Source: Callaeas wilsoni
Lineage: Eukaryota > Chordata > Aves > Passeriformes > Callaeidae
Assembly: GCA_013398955.1 (NCBI GenBank)
Contig: VWPU01008489.1
Location: 186,001-250,000, forward strand
Length of the DNA: 64,000 nucleotides
Reading direction: 5' to 3'
The notes under the pieces are model-generated. The model saw only the letters and a program-made list of their open reading frames with translations. It was not told the origin of the DNA and searched no databases. Position 1 is the stretch's first letter; each line of letters starts with the position of its first letter. This document shows positions 1 through 11,600 of this stretch, piece by piece. A program made the position numbers and the translations under genes.

Positions 1-3000
1 TGTCTGCTCTTGGCTTTAGAGCATATAGCCAAAATCTTTTTTGTCTGTGCCCACTTTCTTACCAGTTTTTTTTAAGATATGGAGAAAATTGAGAAGAAAG
101 CTACTGAAAAAAAATTAACAGAACATAATACAGAAAGGTATATTGGGATCAAGGGAGATACCTTTCCTAACCTAACGAATTTAATACTCTTATAGGTAAC
201 AAACCCAACTGTACTAATTTTTTCTTTACTTAAAGATACGTATCTATAAGCTTTTAACTGATTAGACATTTTTAATCAGTTATTTAATAGCAAGCATAGA
301 ACAAAAAACCAAAGGAGCTCAAGACAGCTTTATTTCTTGCAATACTTTTCCTTACACCTGAGGAAGACAACAAAAAAAAAAAGAAAAAAAAAAAGGCTGC
401 ATGTATCCTTTCCCCTCTTGCAACTTTTTTTGAATTTGGGCCAATATGGGCATGGAATTTGGGTGCCAGCTCAAAGTTTCGTTAACCGTAGACCCCGCTA
501 CTAATCTGTCCTGTGTAACTGGTCACGATCCTGAACTAGGTCTGTGTGTAGATTAGGAAAATGAAGCTGGCAGAAATTTAGGTCAAGAGATGGCAAAAAG
601 CACTTGTAATTGTCTCCAGTGCGCACAATTAATCCTCAGAACAACACTGAGAAGAAAGTCGCAATGACAAGGCCAGCAGGCCCTCACGGGGTGAACAAAG
701 TCTCAAAATGCCTGTAAGTTTTGGGAGGCAAAGGTCATAGGAGCAATATTGGGCCACTCCAAGCCTATGTCATAAACTGTCAATAAAGAGCTCTTGTGTA
801 GGGCAGGCCTCATGTTTTCTCTGCCTATGTTTGTTTTTCCCCAGCACCCCATCAATTCACAGTGCAGGGTTAATAAAAATCCACACAAGTCTCAAGGTGT
901 TTCCTTTAAACTTCTTTGGAGGTTGTGTGGATAGACAATAACACACATCTGACTTCATGCTCAGACCTCTAGTGGTCCGTGCTCTTTTTGCAGTGCTTTT
1001 TAGCACACATTGCACATATCTGGCACGATTAAACTGTAGGGCTGCGTTTTTTAATGAAGTTTATCTGGACCAAAATTTTGCCTGTAACATAAATTGTAGG
1101 AATCTGTCACAAAAAGAAGACCTGAATCTTCTTGGTCACACTGCCAGCATATCTACTCAAATCTATCATTGCATGACACAGACTAAACCCCAGGTCTGGT
1201 AAAAGAGAAGATGGAGCTCTTCTGTCTGATCTTCCTGGACCTCAATTCATTTTTATTCAACTTTTTAAAAGGTTATCTATGACCTATAATCTCATTTTGC
1301 CTTCTTAAACATCTTTGGGCTGTCTTCAGATTCCACAACATTTTACAAAATTGTATTTGGGTTGAAAATTCATATTAATAGCAAGGTTGAAAGAAGAAAA
1401 GACTAATACCTTGGAATCACGGCAGCTATTAATCAAGTTTAGTTGCCATCCTGTCTGCTTAAAAGATAGCTGATTTACCTACACTGCATTGCACAGTGAA
1501 AGAGTATTATATGGAAAATACCAGAAAGAGACAATTATTTTAGCAGGTGCACACTGATTTGTGGTTAAGCTAATTCCCAATGTAATGAGATAAGTTCTCA
1601 TATTTTGTTTGGTTTTTTCTCATAACAATCTGAAAAAAGATACTCTTTTACAAGTCAGTTTTACCAAAGATTTCTGTGACCATAAAAAAATTCTGTACAT
1701 AAATGACAGAAAACCAGATTGATGCTGTTCAAATGTGGCTAGATTTTGCAACCCACTACACTGAGATACAGATAGAACCACTGAAAGTTATTTGATCAGT
1801 TGTCTGTCATCTCCAAAGGCTCTGTGATGTTCTATCTCCAGTTGTAGAAATTTAAAAGGTCAAATGATTATTTTAAAGAAAAAGCAACTAAAGCAGAGTG
1901 TCAGGAAGTGAGATAAAGAAAATCCTTTTATGTTTGAAAATATAGCCTTATCTTAAAGTTTATTTTTCATGTAAAAATAAGGCCAAATCTGAAAAGAATA
2001 AACAATATTTTATTTTGTAAAGGAAGCAAATACAATTGGGGCATTTTTTCAGTGGAATACAAGCATGTTTTTTTCTACAATTGTCAGTCCTGCACCTATC
2101 ATAACAACTATGGGTTTTTATTTATTTATTTTAAGTTTAGCTATTTTTCCCCATTAATAGAGATACCTTTGTGTGATGAAAATGTCGTTAAGGAAAGAGA
2201 ACTAGACCTGAATTTCCAGGATAGACTTCATTACAGACAAGCCATTTCATCACTGGAGTAAGAAATTATCCTGGGGAAGAGGAAGTTTTAATAAATCAGA
2301 ACTAATAAGATCATGATTGAGAAAATTATCTAGACTTCTTTATGAATAAGAATATCCACTTCACACAATTGATCACAATATATTTATTCTACAGGAAAGT
2401 ATTTTCCCTTTTTAGGTTTTAACTTTATTACAACCTGACCTTAAGAAGCTAACACTATGCCACCAGCCTAAGCATCACTGTTTATTACTGATGTTTCTGA
2501 AAAAAGCAGAAAAATTATGAGATGACATTAACATTATGGGTAGTGAAATATCAGAACCAAATGCAGGCTATTGAACATAATCCCAAACCTTACATCCTGA
2601 CTAATAAGTAATTACCACAGCAGCACAAAGTGTTGGCTGAAAAAGCCAATGAAACAATTTGATACTTTCATGGTTTGGACTTTATCATAAATTTGAAATA
2701 CACACCTGGCCAACTGAAAAGTTAAATACAAATTTACAATTTTTTTATCATAGTTTTATTGTAATTAAGCTATCTTGAAGTAATTTAGTTTACTTTATAA
2801 AAAAATTTTTTTAAAATTTATTCAGAGTATTTATTGGCTGCAGAGCTGTTCTTAGATGTTTCTGTGTACTAATTGCTGAAACCTCATCTTCATCTCCTTA
2901 TGCTCTTCATTTCACAGAACTTTTGCAAGAGAGGAATCCTGGCAGAGTAACCAGAAGTGTGACATTCAGGAGAGGAAAAGATATTTCTGTTAACCTCCTG

Positions 3001-3324
3001 CATGAGGCATTACTAGTAATCTCCTTCAAAAAGCTTGAAGAGATCTACCTAGGCTGCTTAACAGAAGTCTGCCCTTAGGATAAACGCTACACGAATAAAT
3101 GTGAGCCAATTAACATACAATCAGAACCCCTAAAAACAGTTTGCTAGACGAAGACTGACCAATAGGACTCATCTCTGATGTATCATGCTCTCAAGACAAC
3201 ATGGTACCTTAGCTGCTTTTTGACATATATCCTCATCTGAAAGCAAAGTGGTTCTTGGAATTTCAGTGCCTATTTTTATAGCCCTTCAGTCTGTTCTGGT
3301 TTAGCCTCATGGTTGCAACAATTA
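1..3324. other. Unassigned AT-rich single-copy-looking DNA
   Basis: I see no gene in this stretch. Short open frames occur on both strands (the largest about 81 codons at 957-1202), but none resembles a known protein and none has a convincing pair of splice sites. The DNA is AT-rich with scattered A and T runs, such as the A-rich tract at 372-394. No recognisable transposon is visible before the CR1 that starts near 3325. Confidence 0.6.
372..394. repeat. A-rich homopolymer tract (A11-G-A11)
   Basis: Eleven A, one G, then eleven A, followed by GG. A nearly identical arrangement (A12-G-A11-GG) recurs at 19178-19201 in unrelated flanking sequence. Avian CR1 elements do not end in poly(A), so there is no reason to read this as a CR1 tail. 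It is most simply a slippage-prone microsatellite. No target-site duplication or intronless gene copy is visible upstream that would make it the tail of a processed pseudogene. Confidence 0.8.
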
Positions 3325-4045
3325 CAACAACCCCATGCAGCACTGCAGGCTAGGGAGAGAGTAGCTGGAAAGCTGCCCAGCGGAAGAGGAATTGGGGGTG
3401 CTGATTAACAGCAGCTGAACATGAGCCAGCTGTGCCCAGGTGGCCGAGAAGGCCAGTGGCATCCTGGCCTGTATCAGCAATAGCATGGCCAGTGGGACCA
3501 GGGCAGTGATTGTCCCCCTGTACTCGGCACTGGTGAGGCCACACCTTGAATCCTGTGTCCAGTTCTGGGCCCCTCACTGCAAGAAAGACATTGAGATGCT
3601 GGAGGGAGTCCAGAGAAGGGCAGTGAAGCTGGTGAAGGGTCTTATGAGGAGCAGCTGAGGGAGCTGGGTTTTTTAGCCTGGAGAAAAGGAGGCGCGAAGG
3701 AGCCTTATCACCCTCTGCAATCACTTGAAAGGAGGCTCTAGCCAGGTGGGCGTTGGATTCTTCTCCCAGGCAACAACTGACAAGACGAGAGGATATAGCC
3801 CCAAGCTGCACCAGAGGAGGTTCAGGTTGGACATCAAGTAGAATTTCTTCACGGAAAGGGTTGTTAAGCTTTGAAACAAGATTTCCAGGGAGGTGGTGGA
3901 GTCACCATCCCTGGAAGTACTCAAGAAATGACTGAAAATTACTCTTAGTGCCATGGTTTAGTTAACAGGGTGGGGATCGGTCGAAGGTAGGACACGATGA
4001 TCTTGGAGATCTTTTCCAACCTAAATAATTTTGTGATTCCATCAT
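3325..4045 (+). mobile_element. CR1 LINE, 5'-truncated, 3' part of ORF2 plus 3' end
   Basis: CR1 is a non-LTR retrotransposon; this copy keeps only the region after the reverse-transcriptase core. An open frame at 3440-3658 still reads the conserved C-terminal block of CR1 ORF2: ALVRPHLE at about codons 30-37, then [14 protein letters not shown] and VQRR. The frame breaks just after KLVKG, where a few bases normally present in CR1 are missing before the part that would read YEE-LREL. Downstream, stretches corresponding to FSLEKRR, the FFT-R-V block and EVVESPSLE can be followed as DNA although the frame is interrupted. The element ends near 4045 with a CR1-type terminus (a TTCCAACCT-like segment, then degenerate octamers with TGTGATTC). 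It is dead: truncated and frameshifted. Antisense open frames at 3350-3811 and 3721-3954 are shadows of it. Divergence looks moderate, so it is younger than the relic at 36.4-37.9 kb. The left boundary is uncertain by about 20 bases. Confidence 0.93.
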
Positions 4046-7000
4046 ATTTCATACTTTTTTCAACATTACTGTACTGAATAATGAAACATATCATGTAGTA
4101 TATCTGTCAAATGAGAAGAGTCTACAGAGTTCTTGGTCATCTATACACAGTCTGAAAGGTGGTAGCATTAAGATCTTTGAGAACTTGTGTAGCAAAATAA
4201 AGGTTGTCCTACAATGTCTGTTTATGCCCTACTGTAGAGCTATGAATGTAGTCAAAAGTACAGAGAACTGTGCAATTCCTATTTGCACATTTATATTGCT
4301 TTCTTCTAATGACTTTTTATATCAGTAGAAATCATTGTACTTTTACATATCCCAATCAAGCCAATTGATTCTTTGGCAATGGTTCCGGTTTAATTGCTTC
4401 CATTCTACAAAAATATTCTGGAAGTATTTGGTAACATATCACAATAAGTAATTCTGTGAATTAGAATATTTTTCTGTGAAATTTTCACATACTTTTAACA
4501 AATGTATCTTCCATCAGACAAACTTTTTTTTACTTAGAATCAAAATAAGTCACAGAAAAAATGCTAGACTTTTAAAATAAGTTACTGAATAACTAATGGT
4601 GAAGCAGTGTCATCAGCTGTTACCACCACAGAATTATAAATGACCAATAAGTGGAGAGAATTACTGAGTCATTTCATTGACTTGAAAAGAATTTTCTGTT
4701 AGCCTTGATAGAAAGTTCCATAACCAATTTTTACTTCCTCTGGAAGAATATTTTTAGATGAAGAAATAAGCCATACCTATTTAATGAATTATCCATTACT
4801 AATTATTCCCTCAAATCCAGTCATCCGGTCAAACTTTTATTATTGCCTGTCAAGAGATTTAAAATATTTAACATATGAAGGGGAAGAATTATGTTTATTT
4901 TGTTGGGGAATAAACCAATCCCGAAACATTTCTGAAGAAAACAGCATCCAACTTTCCAAATTCTCAAGTCTACCAAATACTTAGCTGCTCCTCATTTTAG
5001 GTTAGTTAGTTTTCTACAGCAGAAAAGTGAGGCATTTTACTGAACTCCTCCAAATTAAAAATATAATGCTCTCTCACAAAGAAATGAAAAAGTGACTTTT
5101 GAACCACTGGTATTGGTAGCAATGTCCTATTTCTCCCATCGAAACATATGGGCAAGTTAAAGCTTTATTTCTATACAGAGTTTCTGCTTTTTGCATTACA
5201 TGTAATTTGTAAGATACATAGCTCAAAGCTTCCTGTTTTATTCAAAATAATAGGAAATTTTCCACCTAGGTTAAATGGAATGCAATATGGTTCATGAGGT
5301 TTTAAACTAGGAAGTAGGAAAACGATTTGGCTAAAATAAAACTATCCTGAAGCCTTATGCAAGAATTAAACAAAACTCTATAATTTGGAAAAATCTGACA
5401 TAAATAATCTGCAAATTTAATAAGTCATCATGGCAGGGAAATAATATAATTTTAGTCTATTCTATAAGGCCTATACCTTTATTTTGAGGATCTTGATTTT
5501 GTTCACATAATCATCCAGATTTCTAGATGCTTATTTAATTGAATCTCTAAACCTTTTGACTTTGCCTATCTCCAATTTAAAAATCCTCTCTGGGAAAGTC
5601 ATCCAGATGTAAATTCTACAAAAGCACACCTGGCAAAACAACATCTGCCTGACAATGACTTAGTGAGCCTCAGTAAAGGCTGACATATGTGCACATGCAA
5701 TTGGACCTTATACCAACAAAGTGTTTTACATATTAGTGTACACTAGGGAGTCCTGAATCCTGACAGAAAAATATGATGGGTTTTACACTTTAAATTACAG
5801 TGAAGCTGTATCCACAGATGGTGCAGGTACAACACATGCTCTTATACAGCTGGCAGGTAAGGGGAGGTCATTTCCCTAACAGCCTCTTCCTGATTTCTAG
5901 TGTTTGCTTCGATTCAGTTGCAATTTGAGATCAGCATTCTGAGTGGAGTTTGTTCCAGCTGCTGATATAATGCTGACTGGAAGATCCAGTACCAATGAAG
6001 AGGCTTCTGTTGACGCTTACCAATGACAAAATACCATCCCCTCTCCTTTTTTACAGCATCTCTTTCATAAGGTATGTGGGGCACAGTTTGTTGTGGTTTG
6101 GTCAGACACAGGCATTGAGCAAGTTAACAGAGTTTATTTGAGATTAGTCAGCTGGAGAACTCACAGAGCCATTCCTGTGTGCCAAATGGCCATGCTTTGA
6201 AGATAGGGAAAGTAAATCTAACGCGGTCAGGTTCTTGCAAACAAAGGAGCTTTAATTCTGAAGGAAAAAGGACTGATACATAGTCTGTTCTCTTATGCTG
6301 ACCTTTGTCTCAAAACCATAACAAAAATTCCAGGAAATATTTATACTTGGCCAAATTCGGAGAACAGGACATGGCCCAGCTGACCACCAGCATCCGAGTG
6401 TGGAACAGAAGGACACATGTTCATGAGAGAGAGCAGCAGTGCTGCACTTCTTGCTTCAGAGCTGCAGAAACCCTCTAAGGCAGGATTTGCTAATTTTTTT
6501 CCAAGGAAAAATGCAGTGTATTCCTCTGGATACTCAGCCTGACTCATAGCCCTTCTCTTTCTCAACCTGCCTGAGAAATTTATGCTTTTGTGAGAGTTGT
6601 GCATTTAGTCTTAAAGGACCAAACTAGTACTGCTTTTAGAAGGGCAGGCCTGAACTTTTATCAAGGTAGCTTCAGAGGATAAATGGCCAGGGATAAAAGT
6701 TGTCTGTGAGAGTTAGGAAAGTCCTCTGCCTACTTCTAATAGGCCTAATCTAAGCCCAGAGTGTGCTCATCCAATTTTTAAGTAACCCTTTCCTGCCTCT
6801 TGTTCTGGCATCTGCAGCTCATGGAAACGTTCTTTCGTTTCCAGATGGCAAAAGGGTGCCTGTTCCATAGCATAGGATTAACAGGAAATAGTTCCACAAG
6901 CAAAGTTGTATAGCCTAGTGACTAGAAAAAATGAGCCAGAAGCGTAAGTTTGCAGAGTTTACAGTAGAGGGACACTGAAGAACATCATGAAAATCATTCC

Positions 7001-8216
7001 CCTGTTTCCAAGCTGGTTGTTTTTATGTTAGCCTCTTTTACTTGGGCATTAATCTGTTCATGTCCAAAGCCTACGCTGCTCAGTATGTAAAATATGAGCC
7101 GCCTCTTCCAGACCTTGTGTCTCAGCACCTTGCTACCTCTCAGCTCACTTCCGTATTATAGATTTTTCCAAAAGCTTGGGTCAGTCAGGTGCGTGGTAAC
7201 ATGTGACTCAAGTTTTGGACAGTGGTGTCAGCAGAGACAAGGCTTGTCGAGGTATACAGCTGTCTCCTTAACAAAGACACTGTTCCTAATACTATGCATC
7301 ACACTCACCCCCCTCTTCACTGTATTCACTGATACATTCTTTTTAGATGTTGAAAATTCTGAAATCAGATTTCTTTTCCTGGAAAGGGGTACAATTATTG
7401 AGTAGATGCAAGTTAGACTACATCTGCATCTGGAATCAAATAGCCTCTTGGGATATGACCTTAGAGACCAAGGCCAAATCTTTTAATGAGAACTTAGGCA
7501 GTGTCTTAGAGCAACACAATTGACTTGTTCGGAGGTTTGTATAACTCCCACCAAAGTAAATTTCCATCAAGTTTGGTATTTACACACTTCAGTAGCACAC
7601 CTACTTTTTTTTCTCTTTGAATGGGTAATTAATTCTATTTTTATTTTACTAAAAGAACAAAAGTTCTGTAAATCATTAGATTTTTATAGATATTAGAAAT
7701 AACTGAATAACTTCAGAACGATATCCCAGTATTAAAGATCAAATATAAATTTGACACAAGCCTAGAGGAAGGACTCAGCCAAAAGTAAAATTTCTCTGCT
7801 TTAGCAGAAAGCTCCAAATCTGACTGAATAGTCTAAACAGACTGAAATATTGGTCTATTTGTTCATGAGCAATGATGATTTCAATGATTGTCAACACAAC
7901 TTCTGAGGAAATCTAATAGTTGTTACATCATCAGATTGAGATAATGAAAAAACAGTGCAAATTGAGGAGAAGGTAAGGCTAATGAACTGAAATTGATCAT
8001 GTAATTCACAGGCTTTGTCTTGAGAACTCTGTTCAACCCAGAGAAAGGAAAAGTAGAGAATGAGAATTTCAGATATAGACTAGAAATTCTGAGTTTCTCT
8101 CCTGCGGCTGTGCTGGACAGGGTAGCTTGAGTTAGCTGAAAAGCACACTTAAGAAACACACAAAAGAAGTTGGATAGAACATTTGCTGAACATAATGTAA
8201 AAGGTTATTGCAGACC
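4046..8216. other. Unassigned AT-rich DNA
   Basis: No supportable gene or transposon. Open frames here (for example 4784-4984, 6341-6604 minus and 7094-7405) are short, start at arbitrary ATGs and have no recognisable motifs. A somewhat higher-GC patch lies around 6350-6600 but carries no identifiable domain. Very old repeats beyond recognition by eye may be present. Confidence 0.5.
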
Positions 8217-8329
8217 TCAGTAAAGGACATCAGGATAAACCTCATTATTTTGGGCACGTGAGTTAATTATAGTAAGGACAGCATGCTTACAAATAGAGGT
8301 GGACAGAGCTATCAGTGCTCCTTTCTCAC

Positions 8330-8598
8330 CTATCATTGCACCAGGAGCCTCAGCTGAACAAGGCTTAAAGAAGTATCTTGTAGCACTGATAGCACCAATA
8401 CTGCTGGGACTACAAAGCCTGGTCTCACTAGTCCCTGACACAGCTGTTAGCACACAGGCTGAAACACTGCTGGCTTCGCTGGTCTCAGTACTTCTTTGTC
8501 GAATGGGCTCAGAAGAATTTGTAAAAGACTGAGAAGCTGCTGGGTTTTTTCCTGGCTTGGAGGAAAACAAATGCTGCATGCTGTGATTGCCCATGAGA
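8330..8598 (-). other. Weak candidate internal exon (unrecognised Ser/Thr-rich peptide)
   Basis: On the minus strand a pyrimidine-rich tract ends in CAG just before 8598, and a good donor (ATAG then GTGAGA) follows 8330. These enclose 269 bases that are open in one frame, with the first base completing a codon and one base left over at the end. The enclosing open frame runs 8642-8217 (141 codons), the longest in the window outside recognised repeats. The peptide is rich in Ser, Thr and Ala, has no domain I recognise, and looks disordered. The plus strand is also open at 8299-8532 (77 codons, hydrophobic). Two-strand openness lowers confidence, because a compositional quirk or old repeat could produce it. 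The patch is richer in G+C than its neighbours. No partner exon was found. A real exon, an old mobile-element fragment and chance all remain possible. Confidence 0.15.
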
Positions 8599-8642
8599 CT
8601 GGAGAATGAGAAACCTGAATTTATTAGATGGGATGATGTCAA

Positions 8643-11600
8643 TTAAGCATATGGGAATGTATTCGTTGTGCTCAACTATGCATTTAAATTTAAATAATTG
8701 AACATCAGTACAACATTTTAAGGAGTGGATACTAGTAAATCTAGTCTCTAGAATGTTCTAATTAAAGGTATTTTAAATAGGACTTACAAAGTTTATATTT
8801 TAAAATGTTTCCTGTGTTGGCTGAAAGATCTTTTTTCAGAGATTTGTTTATGGTAAACTTGAGGTTTAATCCTGTATTTTAATTTTTGAAATACTGTAAA
8901 ACAATAGATCCCCAGGCTCTGTTTCATCAAGAAATTAAGGTGAAATATAGAAAAAAAGAGCTGCAATAATTGTGCATAATATAATCTCATGACTCCTCCA
9001 CCGTTTCTGTCATAGCACAGATATTTCTGGTTATTGTCACAGCATCTGTGGAACCATATTCCAGCTGTTCTCAGACTTTCCCATTTCTGGAAGCCTGTCC
9101 CTCCTTCAGCTCCAACCACAAATGTCCACACAATAGAAATCCAGTCGTTCTCCAAGAAATCAGTCAAAGGGATTACCCCAGAATGTCTCTGTTATTTTTT
9201 CACTCCCATCTAAGGATGTTTGGAATCACAAAGTCGGACATGAATTCATTACCTCAAGGCAAGACACCAATATTTTTGTGAACTAGTCCTGATAGAATTG
9301 TGTGTAAAGGTCTTTCCCAAAGTTACTAAGGTCTTTAGCACAGGCATGTCCAAGCTGCAAATCAGGATATGAAAATATGCAAACCCCCACATTTTAATAA
9401 GTCACAAAACCCCCCAAAATAAAGGAATGAACAGGTTTTCTATACTCTTTAAAATTTAGGCAACTTGCTTAACCACGATGAGCAGTCCTGTCACTTTCAG
9501 ATGTCACCAGCTATGTCTTGCTGCTGCTTTACTTCAGGTTTGAAGTTCCCTCTGCTCTTTGCTCTTTTTTTGGTTTGAAAAAACCTTCCTACCATGGTGG
9601 CTAAATACTTGGGAAAGCATTTTCAAAAGACCCAAAAATGTATGCAAGATACTTCAGATTTTGTTTAAAAAAAAATAAAAAGGAATAAATCTTCAGAGTC
9701 CAGTTGAAAATTTTATATCTGTGTATATTTGATTCCTTGTGTCTTTAAACTCAACTCTAGCATACGGAACTCCACTCAATTTTTATTACCGATAACTTTT
9801 AGTAAGTTTATATCCTAGTTCATTTATACAATATTACATGCTAAGCTTACCTTTATGTTATCACTAGAACACATGCTATGTTGTTTAAATATGTACATGT
9901 AGAATGCTTGTGTGTGTACCCACAAATTTTAAAAAAATGGCTAAAACATTAAACTGCTAAACCAAAACTCTATTCAAATAAATAACTTGCCCTACTCTTT
10001 AGTCTACCCTAGTCTAGTTTTTTTAGTTGGTCTTTTTTACGGTAAGAAATCTGATTTTGCTGCAGGACTTTTTGAAAGTTTGCTGCAAGAGCACAGGATT
10101 TAACTAATTAATATAAAATAGCAAAAAACCCTACCACAACCCAAACCAAAACCCAAAACCCCCAAACTTGTTCCTGGAAACATTAATGTGCATTAGTTAC
10201 ACACGAGATTTTAGGTTTGTCTGCAGCAGGGAGCATTTTAGCTTGTACATCTCACTTCTGGACTATGCCTGTCTAAATTTTCTTGTTTTCTAAATTTTTC
10301 TTATGGTTCAAGTTGTTTTGATTCTTATTCATGTAAATTGCTTTTCTGATTCTGTTCAGAAGGATGACTGTTATCCATCTAAAAAGAAAATATTTCAAAA
10401 TCTGTTAAGCTCATCATTATAGGCTATTGGATAAAATATAGGGATTGTCAGAATGGTTGAAAGCAAATGATTATCACTATCATTGTTACATAAAGATAAG
10501 AGCCAGATAGCGTTCATTACAGAAGGCACAGAAAATCAATCAATTTCTCTGTTATCATGCTACTGAGAAGCATACTAAATGCAACTTATTAGGAAGTGTC
10601 ATTCTCATCCCTAAGCCAAAAAGACAAGAATAGAACCAAAAGGGGACACTGATAAGGGGAATTATTTTACTATGCAATTAGCAGTGTTATTCCCTTTTGC
10701 AAGATGACTTTGTAGCCAGGAGTTCATGAAGAGGTTTTTTCCCTAAGAGATTTTTTGGCTATATAAAACATCCTGTGTATTCAGGGCTAAAATAACAAGA
10801 GATTTGCAACTCTTTGACTGCTAGTCTTTAGCTTACTTCTGAAAAATAACATAGATTTAGAAGTCCCTTTTTGTCTAGAAGTCTTATTCTATAGCAGGCT
10901 TTCTACATCAAATTTATTTACTCTTTTTTCCAGAACATCAATACTGACCTTTAGAAGGAAAGTATTTCTAAAATAGCTAATCTAGGGGAGAGAGTTTCAG
11001 CATAAGCTGCTTACAATATGATCAATAGCTTTGTGTAGAGAAAGGGAAGACTACATAAGTAGAGTCAAGGATAAGGAGTAATATTACTGGGAAAATTACC
11101 TAAGTTATCATGATATTTAGAGGTTTCATTTTGCTGCTTTTTGGGCCAAAAATTAATCTTTGTCCAAAGAGCTTGACAAATGATACTGGACGATGAACAG
11201 ACAAGCAGATATGTGAGCAATTATGATTGCTTGCAGAAGGTGCTTGGATTTTTTATTTGCTGTGGCAGTGTTTTTCTTTATTTCTATGACAATAAAAAAG
11301 AAGATAGTATCTAAAAACTTGCTTTAAATTTTTTCTTTATTTTTTTCTTAACTTGTACTAAATAGTCAATGAAAAAGAGTAATGGTTATTTTCCATGCGG
11401 ATAATCCAGGATTAGAAAAGGTATAGGAATACTGACCTATTGTTCATTAATTTCAAATAAATTAACTTTTCTGTATAATTCCTCATTTATTTTCATGTCT
11501 CAACTGTTTGTTACATTTAACTGCTAAAATGAGATCAGTACAAGGTGTTTGTGACAAAATGCATTTGGCAGTGTCTCAATAATACATATCTAGAGAGGGA

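Noticed and set aside
3350..3811. 153-codon open frame on minus, the longest in the window
   Set aside because: It is antisense to the CR1 element at 3325-4045 and exists because CR1 coding sequence happens to be open in reverse.
10121..10167. Interstitial telomere repeat
   Set aside because: There is no TTAGGG/CCCTAA array; it is only an A/C-rich tract.
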